Part shown: positions 24,948 to 32,800 of the stretch, one piece after another
How the letters are laid out: the number at the start of each line of letters is the position of its first letter
Position numbering within the stretch: the stretch's first letter is position 1
DNA from: Candidatus Rubrivivax defluviihabitans
GTDB taxonomy: Bacteria > Pseudomonadota > Gammaproteobacteria > Burkholderiales > Burkholderiaceae_C
Assembly (NCBI GenBank): GCA_016709385.1
Contig: JADJMW010000002.1
Location: 310,001-374,000 of the forward strand
Reading direction: 5' to 3'
Length of the DNA: 64,000 bases
The notes under the pieces: model-generated
The model's input: the letters and a program-made list of their open reading frames with translations, nothing else
Database searches by the model: none
Told to the model about the DNA's origin: nothing
Position numbers and translations under genes: made by a program

Positions 24948-26440
24948 GCGGCGCCAGCGGCCGGCGTGGCAACGCGTGGCAGGGTCAGACTGAGCTCGGC
25001 ACCACCCGCGCCCGCATTGCGCGCCACCAGCGCGCCGCCCATGCCGGCGGCCAGCGACTCGCACAGGCTCAGGCCCAGTCCGAGCCCGCCCTGGCGCGTG
25101 GTGAAGAAGGGTTCGAAGGCGCGCTCCAGGGCCGCCGGCGGGAAACCCGGCCCGCTGTCGCGAACGCCGAGCACCACGCGGTCGGCCGTCGCCGAGGCAT
25201 GGATCAAGAGCCGTCGCGGCCCCGCTGCCACCCCCTCCAACGCCTGCAGCGCGTTTTGCACCAGGTTGTGCACGATCTGCTCCAGCGCCACCGGGTCGGC
25301 CAGCACCTCGGGCGCATCGTCCAGGCCGTACCGCTCGACGTGCACGCCCGCGGCTTCGATCTGCGGCGCCAGCAGGTAGAGCACGCTGTCCACGGCGTCG
25401 GCCAGCCGCATCGGCCGCGCGGCGCCGCCGTCGGCGGGCTGCACCAGGCGGCGCAGCCGGGCCACCACGTCGGCAGCGCGGCGCGCCTGCTGCACGCTTT
25501 GCGCCAGCGCCTGGCGTGTGGTGGCCAGTGTGGTGGCGAGGTCGGCCCCGGTCTCGTCGGGGTCGTCCAACAGCCGCTGTGCCGCCTGCGTGCTGGCCAG
25601 CACGGCGGTGAGCGGCTGGTTGAGCTCGTGCGCCATGCCGGCGGCGAGCTCACCCAGCGCATTCAGCCGTCCGACCTGGCCCAGCCGCAGCAGTTCCCGG
25701 GCGCGTCGCGCGCTGTCGCGCTGGCGCTGCCAGGCGGCCAGGCCCGCGACAGCCGCCGCCGCCGCCACGCACCACAGCAGCAGGCGCCACCAGGGCAATT
25801 CGCCGACCTGCAGAGTGCGGGTAACGACCAGCGTGAACGGCTGACTGTCGGAGGCCAGCCGCTTCTCGGCCGCCAACCGCCAGCGACCGGGTTCCCCGGT
25901 CCCCGGCTGCAGCACCCAGCGTGCATCGCCGTGCTGCAGAACCACGCGCACCGGGCCCTGGCGCGGCAGCGGCCAATCGGCCCAGGGCACGGCCGCGGCA
26001 GCGTCGATGCGCAGCGCAAAGCTCGAAGGCAGGCCGGCGCGCACCAGCGTGTACTGACCGCGCGCCAGGTCGATGTCGGCCAGCACGGCGCGGCGCAACG
26101 TGGCCGATTCCGCCTCGGCGCGCGCCAGCGGCGCCGGCCAGGCCTCGACGCCACCACGGCGCAACACCTGCAGCACCTGCGAATACAGCGCCGGCAGGCG
26201 CTGTTCCGCCGACGTCGCCGCGGCCGCCCCGGTACCCGGTTGCAGCAATGCGAGCGTGGCCAGCACCGCATCGTGCTGTGCCGCCTGCTGGCTGAGCAGC
26301 CGGTGCACGATGCGGGCGTCGGTATCGAAGGCTTCGCCGCGTGTCGCCAGGTCGGCCTGCGCGAGCCAGGCACAGCCCGCGGCGCCGAGCAGCACCGCTG
26401 CCACGGACCAGGCCCAGCGCGGCAGCGTTCGGGTCACCAT
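24944..26440 (-). CDS. Membrane-bound sensor histidine kinase
   Basis: A 498-residue kinase. It has a membrane segment at residues 9-28, a periplasmic sensor region of about 190 residues, a second membrane segment near residues 219-238, then a short linker. Residues about 262-275 contain the phospho-acceptor His in AAGMAHELNQPL, followed by the ATPase N box (VHNLVQNALQAL), G1 (DSGPGFPP) and G2 (GGLGLGLSLCES). This FixL/DctB-like class pairs with FixJ/LuxR regulators, and the regulator gene overlaps it. The ligand is unknown. Confidence 0.92.
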   Translation of the reverse strand: MVTRTLPRWAWSVAAVLLGAAGCAWLAQADLATRGEAFDTDARIVHRLLSQQAAQHDAVLATLALLQPGTGAAAATSAEQRLPALYSQVLQVLRRGGVEAWPAPLARAEAESATLRRAVLADIDLARGQYTLVRAGLPSSFALRIDAAAAVPWADWPLPRQGPVRVVLQHGDARWVLQPGTGEPGRWRLAAEKRLASDSQPFTLVVTRTLQVGELPWWRLLLWCVAAAAAVAGLAAWQRQRDSARRARELLRLGQVGRLNALGELAAGMAHELNQPLTAVLASTQAAQRLLDDPDETGADLATTLATTRQALAQSVQQARRAADVVARLRRLVQPADGGAARPMRLADAVDSVLYLLAPQIEAAGVHVERYGLDDAPEVLADPVALEQIVHNLVQNALQALEGVAAGPRRLLIHASATADRVVLGVRDSGPGFPPAALERAFEPFFTTRQGGLGLGLSLCESLAAGMGGALVARNAGAGGAELSLTLPRVATPAAGAA

Positions 26441-26588
26441 CCCTTCATTCTGGCACCCGGTGTGCCCACGCGGCCCGCCGAACGCATTGCGTGCACCCTT
26501 TGGGCCGGACGCCCTCGGTCACGGACCGATGTCACGGGCCGAGGCGCGCTGGCTACACTGCAGACGCTGCGCTGGAAGGGTGGTCCGG

Positions 26589-28814
26589 ATGATCCGCGAA
26601 CGATGGCTCGTCGTGCTGGGGCTGTACCTGGGGGCCGCCTCGGGCGTGGCGGCGCAAGGCGCCGGAGCGCCCAGCCCGGCAGGCGGCACCCCGGCCGCGC
26701 TGCCCGAGCTGCGCCTGCCCAGCGTGCAGGATCTGCGCGCGTCGTTGCCGCGCAGCGCCAAGGCCGCCGCCGCGCTGGCCGGCCTGGGCCGCCAGCGCCT
26801 GGCACTGGTGGTGGGCCTGGGCACTATCGGCCACCGGGTCGTCGTCACACCGGCAGCGCGCGACGCGCAGGCCGTGGCCACCGCGCTGCGCGGCGGTGGA
26901 TTCGTGGTCATGCGGCGGGACGACGTGAGCGGCGACGCGCTGCGCGACGCGCTGGCCGAATTCCGCAGCCGGCTGCAGCCCGAAGGCGTGGGCTTCGTCT
27001 ACGTGGCGGCGCTGGGCGCGCAGCTCGAGGGCATCAACCTGCTGCTGCCGCGCGATACGCCGCTGGCCGCGACGCCAGACGGCGCGTCCGCGGCGCTGTC
27101 GCCACGGCAATTGCAGGCCCATGGCGTGCCGCTGGCCGAGGTGGTGGCCGCGCTGGCGGGTCCGCCCGAGAGCCTGCGCCTGCTCGTCGTCGACGCCGCC
27201 TACCGCCACCCGGCCTTGGCCGCGCTGCCGCAACCCGGCCTGAACGAGCAGCCGCTGCCGCCCGGCGTGATGGCCTTGTTCGGCCACGGCCTGCAGGTGG
27301 CGCGGGACATACCGGCCACGGCGCCCCTGCCCGAACCCGCGCCGGCCGACCCGGCCGAGATCGCGGCCACACCCTTCGCGGGTGTGCTGGCCGGCGTGCT
27401 CACCACGCCGCGCATCAGCGGACCGCAGGCGCTGCTGAGCACGCGCCGGGCCATCGTGGACGCCACCCAGGGTCGCGAGAACCCCTGGCTGGGGGGCGAG
27501 ACCGACAGCGACGAGGAACTGGCCGAGGCCACGCTGCCGGACGCCCTGCTGCCGCGCACGCCCGCCGAGGTGGTCGACGAAAGTGTGCGCCAGGTCGGCG
27601 GCCACTTGCGGCGTCGGGTGGTGGCGTCGGCGGGCGAACGCAGCGTGGCCGACGTGCTGGCCGAACCCGTGGCGTCGCGAGACGGCGCGGGCGCGGCCGA
27701 CGCCAACGCAGCCGGCTCGTCGGGGACGGCGCCGCCCGCTCTGCCGGAGCCGCCGCCCGCCAGCGGCCCGGCCGGCACCGTGGGCGCTGCCGCCAACGCG
27801 GTGGGCACGGTGGCGGCCGTCGTGGGCGGCGTGGGAGCGACCGGCGCCGCCGTGGCGGCGGTGGTCACGACGTCGGAGGCGGCTGCGGTGGCCGGCGGTG
27901 CCGCCGGCACGGCGGGGGCGGTGGCGGGCCAGGCCGCGCCCCTGATGTCGCGCAGCGCCGGTGGCGAGGTCGCCGCGACCGAGGCCGTGCGCCCGCTCGC
28001 TGCAGGACCGACCGTGGCGTCGGCCGCGCCGGCCGTGGCGCCGGTCGCGGCCGGCGCAGGCGCTGCCGTGGTCACCGCGGCCTCGACAGCCACGCCCGCC
28101 CGGCCTGGCTCGGTTGCCGACCCGGCCGCGGCGCCGACTCCAAGCCCGCGCGGCGGCACCCCGGTCGTCGACGGCCGCACCGTGCGCCGCGCCGAAGGCG
28201 GTGAACGCCCGGCCTTCGTGCCGCGCCGCAACGCCTTCGGCTATGCCGAGGGCGACACATTCAGCTACCAGGTCGTCGACATGGCCAAGGACCAGGTCAC
28301 CGGCTCGTTCACCACGGTCATCGAGCAGGTACTGGGCGAGGGCCACCTGGTCGCCAACGGGCAGCGCCTGCTGCTCGACCCCCAGGGCCGCATCAAGAGC
28401 CAGCATCGTGCGGATGGCGGCTTCTCGGAGTTCGTGCCCAGCCAGGACCTGTGGTGGTCGCACCCCAAGCCCGGGGAGCAGCGCGACATCCGTTTCACCG
28501 AGACCTTCCAGCGCGCCGGCGACGCGCGCGGCGTAACTGAATGGAAGGGTTCCAGCCGCGTCGCCGTGCCGCGCCGCATCGAGACGCCGGCCGGCGAATT
28601 CGAGGTTATGCCCATCGAAAGCAGCGGCTCGTACGTGGAAACGACGGCCGACGGCCGGCGGACCGCGGGCCACTGGAGCCGTACCGTCTACCACTCGATC
28701 GAACTGGGGCACCCGGTGGCCATCGACATCCAGGATCTCAACCGCATGGGCAGGCCGCTGCGGCGCGAACGCGTGGAACTGACGCACGCGCAGACCTCGC
28801 GCAACCTGCCTTGA
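26589..28814 (+). CDS. Exported protein with an inactive caspase-like domain
   Basis: A 741-residue protein. Residues 1-22 are a signal peptide. Residues about 68-215 follow the peptidase C14 (caspase) pattern: RLALVVGLGTIG for strand 1, RDAQAVATALRGGGF, VGFVYVAALGAQLEGINLLL and LLVVDAAYRHP. The catalytic His expected in the usual AGHG motif is Leu142 (AALG) and the catalytic Cys expected in DACRD is Ala204 (DAAYR), so it should have no peptidase activity. Residues about 385-510 are an Ala/Gly-rich linker. The C-terminal 190 residues are a beta-rich domain I do not recognise. It is coupled to the RlpA-like gene by a TTGA overlap. Confidence 0.75.
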   Translation: MIRERWLVVLGLYLGAASGVAAQGAGAPSPAGGTPAALPELRLPSVQDLRASLPRSAKAAAALAGLGRQRLALVVGLGTIGHRVVVTPAARDAQAVATALRGGGFVVMRRDDVSGDALRDALAEFRSRLQPEGVGFVYVAALGAQLEGINLLLPRDTPLAATPDGASAALSPRQLQAHGVPLAEVVAALAGPPESLRLLVVDAAYRHPALAALPQPGLNEQPLPPGVMALFGHGLQVARDIPATAPLPEPAPADPAEIAATPFAGVLAGVLTTPRISGPQALLSTRRAIVDATQGRENPWLGGETDSDEELAEATLPDALLPRTPAEVVDESVRQVGGHLRRRVVASAGERSVADVLAEPVASRDGAGAADANAAGSSGTAPPALPEPPPASGPAGTVGAAANAVGTVAAVVGGVGATGAAVAAVVTTSEAAAVAGGAAGTAGAVAGQAAPLMSRSAGGEVAATEAVRPLAAGPTVASAAPAVAPVAAGAGAAVVTAASTATPARPGSVADPAAAPTPSPRGGTPVVDGRTVRRAEGGERPAFVPRRNAFGYAEGDTFSYQVVDMAKDQVTGSFTTVIEQVLGEGHLVANGQRLLLDPQGRIKSQHRADGGFSEFVPSQDLWWSHPKPGEQRDIRFTETFQRAGDARGVTEWKGSSRVAVPRRIETPAGEFEVMPIESSGSYVETTADGRRTAGHWSRTVYHSIELGHPVAIDIQDLNRMGRPLRRERVELTHAQTSRNLP

Positions 28815-29686
28815 CAGCTGGCGCTCACATCCATATCGACTGTCGGCAGCCCTTGCGTCGGTCGCCGCGCCTGTGGCCCGGCTTGGCGGGCCTGCTGGCC
28901 CTGCTGATCGCCGGCTGCGCCAGCCACGTGCCCGAGCGCGACGGCCCCGAGGCGCGACCGCCCGCGGGCCTGGAGCGCGTGCCGGACGCGGTGCCGCGTG
29001 TCGAGCCACTGCGCGTGGGCGGCCCCAACAAGCCCTACGAGGTGCTCGGCCGCCGCTATGTGCCGATGACGGCCGACCTGCCGCTGGCCGAGACCGGCCT
29101 GGCCTCGTGGTACGGCCGAAGATTCCACGGCCGGCCCACGTCCAGCGGCGAGATCTACGACATGTACGCCATGACGGCGGCGCACAAGACGATGCCGATC
29201 CCCAGCTATGCGCGCGTGCGCAACCCGGTCAACGGGCGCGAGGTGGTGGTGCGCATCAACGACCGCGGACCGTTCGCCGACGGACGCGTCATCGACCTCA
29301 GCTATACCGCGGCGCTGCGCCTGGACCTGCTGCGCGGCGTGGCGCCGGTGCAGGTGCAGCGCATCACGCACGACGAGATCCGCGCCGGGCTCGTCGCGGC
29401 CAGCCCCTTGCCGCCCGACGACGGCGCGCCCGGCGACGCGGTGGCCGTCGGCGCGGGGCTGTGGCTGCAGCTCGGCGCCTTCCGCGACCGCGACGGCGCC
29501 GCCAGGCTGCAGCGCAGCGTGCTGGGCGACGCCGAAGTCCGGGTGACGCAGGTGGTGATCTTCGAGGAGAACGCCTTGTACCGCGTGCAGGCCGGGCCCT
29601 ACGCCACGCGCGAGCAGGCCTTGCAGGCCGGCGACCGGGTGCAGCGCCGCCTCGGCATTTCGCCCTTGCTGGTCGAGCGGCGCTGA
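28811..29686 (+). CDS. rlpA: RlpA-like lipoprotein with SPOR domain
   Basis: A 291-residue protein. The lipobox LLIAGC near residue 37 marks a lipoprotein. A double-psi beta-barrel follows (TGLASWYGRRFHGRPTSSGE to VRINDRGPFADGRVIDLS), with the conserved Asp of the DRGPF motif. The last 75 residues form a SPOR peptidoglycan-binding domain (LWLQLGAFRDRDGAARLQ). RlpA proteins cleave or bind peptide-free glycan at the septum. The best start is a TTG at 28811 inside the TTGA overlap with the previous gene; a second in-frame TTG at 28853 is possible. Confidence 0.85.
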   Translation: MTAGAHIHIDCRQPLRRSPRLWPGLAGLLALLIAGCASHVPERDGPEARPPAGLERVPDAVPRVEPLRVGGPNKPYEVLGRRYVPMTADLPLAETGLASWYGRRFHGRPTSSGEIYDMYAMTAAHKTMPIPSYARVRNPVNGREVVVRINDRGPFADGRVIDLSYTAALRLDLLRGVAPVQVQRITHDEIRAGLVAASPLPPDDGAPGDAVAVGAGLWLQLGAFRDRDGAARLQRSVLGDAEVRVTQVVIFEENALYRVQAGPYATREQALQAGDRVQRRLGISPLLVERR

Positions 29687-29800
29687 CACCGGCGAGCCCG
29701 CCACCCCTAGGTCGGCAGTCGTCCCGGCTTGATCGGCAGCGCCTTTGCGTCGATGCTCACCGCTGACGCTCAAGAGCAACCAAGGTCACCAGGAGACGCC

Positions 29801-32800
29801 ATGGCAGGCCAGCCGAGCACCGCCCCCATCACCTTTCTCGTCTCCGGCCAGAGCCAGGCCACGCGCGGCGCGGCGGCGGCGTCGATCCCCGGCCTGCCGG
29901 GGCGGGTGAAGGAGAACGTGCGCATGGCGGCCCGGCGCGCCGGCAGCGAGCCCCTGCGCGTCACCGCAGTGCCGGGCGAAGACGTGGTGGTGCTGCAGAT
30001 CGCGGGCGGCCCGCCGTTGCTGCTGCACCCGGAGAATGCACGCGACCTGCTGCTCGGCCAGGGCAGCGCGAAGCGAAGCGCAGCGCCAGCCGGCGGTGAC
30101 GTGGCCGTGCCGGTGCAACTGCGCTGGCAAGGCCTGGAGCAGGCCGCGCCCACGCGCACGCGCGGTTTCCTGGGCGACGTGATGCTGTCGGCCTTCCAGG
30201 TGCTGACCGGCCTGGCCAAGGACAGCGCGGTGACGCTGGCCACGAGCGCGGTGCTCAATCGCGTCGACGGCCAGGTCGAGGCCGGCGTCTATGCCCTGCG
30301 GCCCGAGTCGCTCGAACCGCTGAAGGGCAGCGGGCTGAAGCTGAACCAGGTGCCGCCGTCGAACGAGCCGATGCTGGTGCTCGTCCATGGCACCTTCGTC
30401 GAGACCGTCAGCACCTTCGGCAAGCTGTGGGCTTTGCACCCGCAGCGCGTGCGCGCGCTGTTCACGGCCTACGGTGGGCGCGTCTATGCGCTGGACCACC
30501 CCACGCTGGGTGCCAGCCCCGTCGCCAACGCGCTGACGCTGGTGCGGGCCCTGCCCAAGGGCGCGCGGCTGCACCTGGCCACGCATTCACGCGGCGGCCT
30601 GGTGGCCGAGGTGCTGGCGCGCGTGGCCGCGCAGCCGCGGCTGACGGCCGACGACCTGGCTTTTTTCGCCGGCGCCGGCCTGGCCGGCCAGCGCGCCGAG
30701 CTGCAGGCGCTGGCCAAGGCGGTGGACGAGCAGGGCATCACGGTGGAGCGCATCGTGCGCGTGGCTTGCCCGGCGCGCGGCACGCTGCTGGCCAGCAAGC
30801 GGCTCGACGCCTACCTGTCGGTGCTGAAGTGGTCGCTCGAACTCACCGGCGTGCCGGCGCTGCCCGAGGTGGTGGACTTCCTGGCCGAAGTGGCTCGCCG
30901 CCGCGCCGACCCGGCCGAGATCCCCGGCCTGGCGGCCATGATCCCCGGCACGCCGCTGGTGGACTGGCTGAACAGCGCCGAGGAGCCGATCGCCGGCGAC
31001 CTGCGCGTGGTGGCCGGCGACCTGCAGGGCGATTCGGTGACGAGCTGGCTGAAGACGCTGCTGGCCGACGCCTACTACTGGACCGACAACGACATCGTCG
31101 TGCAGACACGCTCCATGTACGGCGGCGCGCCGCGCGAGGGCGGCGCCAGCTTCCTGCTCGACCAGGGCGGGCGCGTCACGCACTTCAACTATTTCGCCAA
31201 CGAGCGCACGGTGGCGGCGGTGGTGGACGGCCTGACGCAGGTGCAGCCGGCGGGCTTTCGGCTCATCGGGCCCTTGTCCTGGGCCGGTCAGGACTCGGGT
31301 GGCGTGCGCGCGGCACGGCGCGCGCGGGCTGCGTCCGCCGCCGCCGGGCCGGCCGGCGAGCGCCCCGCGGTCTTCGTGCTGCCGGGCATCCTGGGCAGCC
31401 ACCTGGCCGCCGACGGCAAGCGCATCTGGCTCAGCCTGCGCCTCGTCGGCGGCCTCGCCAGGCTGCGCTACCGGCCGGGCGTGGACGACCAGGTCACGCC
31501 CGACGGCGCCGTCGGCCTGGTCTACGACGATCTGATCGACCACCTGGCGGCCACCCACGAGGTGATCGAATTCGCCTTCGACTGGCGCCGTCCGATCGAG
31601 GAAGAAGCGCGCCGCCTCGCCGATGCCGTGGAGCAGGCGCTGGAGGCCCGCGACGCCAGCGGCCAGCCGGTGCGGCTGCTGGCGCATTCCATGGGCGGCG
31701 TGATCGCGCGCACGATGCAGCTCGAGCGCCCCGCCGCCTGGCAGCGGCTGATGTCGCGCCCGGGCGCGCGGCTGCTCATGCTGGGCACGCCGAATGGCGG
31801 CTCGTGGGCGCCCATGCAAGTGCTTTCGGGCGACGATACCTTCGGCAATGCGCTGGCCGGCTTCGGCTCGCCGCTGCGCGACCGCCAGGCGCGGCAGATG
31901 ATGGCCGAGATGCCGGGCTTCATCCAGCTGCAGGCCGACCTGCTCGACGCGCAGCGCGGCCTGGACCAGGAAGCCACCTGGCGCAAGCTCGCCGACGACG
32001 ACCTGCGCACCGTGCAGGACGCCAACTGGTGGCACCGCTCGGCGGGTGAAGCCATGCAGGACGCCTATGCCTGGGGCGTGCCGCCGCAGGCCGTGCTGGA
32101 CCAGGCGCGAGCCCTGCGCGAGCGGCTCGACCGACAATGCCGCGACGACCTGCCGGCCTTTGCCGACAAGCTGCTGCTGGTGGTGGGCCAGGCCCGGTTC
32201 ACGCCCGACGGCTATGAATGGACCGACCAGGGCCTGGTCTACCTGAATGCAAGCGACGGCGGCGACGGCCGCGTGCCGCTGGCTTCGGCGCTGCTGCCCG
32301 GCGTGCGCACCTGGACGCTGGACTGCGAACACGGCAGCCTGCCCGACGCGAAGGGCGCGTTTGCGGCCTTCGTCGAGCTGCTGACCCAAGGCGACACGCG
32401 GCAGTTGCCGCTGCTGGTGCCGGTCGTGGCCACGCGTGGCACGGGCTTCGCCCGGGGTGCTGCGGCAACACCCGCAGTGCAACACGTGCGCAGCCGGCCG
32501 TCGCGCGGCCAGCTTTCGGCGCTGCCGGCACAGAACCTGCGCTCGGTCTTCGACAGCGACCGGCGGCCGGCCGCCGAAACCGCCGACGAGGTGCGCGGCG
32601 CCGCACTGCAGATCACGGTGCTCAACGGCAACCTGGCCTTCATCCGCCAGCCGCTGCTGGTGGGGCACTACCGCACCAGCGTGCTGACCGGCACCGAGGG
32701 CGTCGTCAACCGCCTGGTGGGCGGCGCCATGCGGGCCGCGCTGGACGCCGGCCTGTACCCCGACGACGTGGGCACGCACCAGATCTTCTTCAACACCTGG

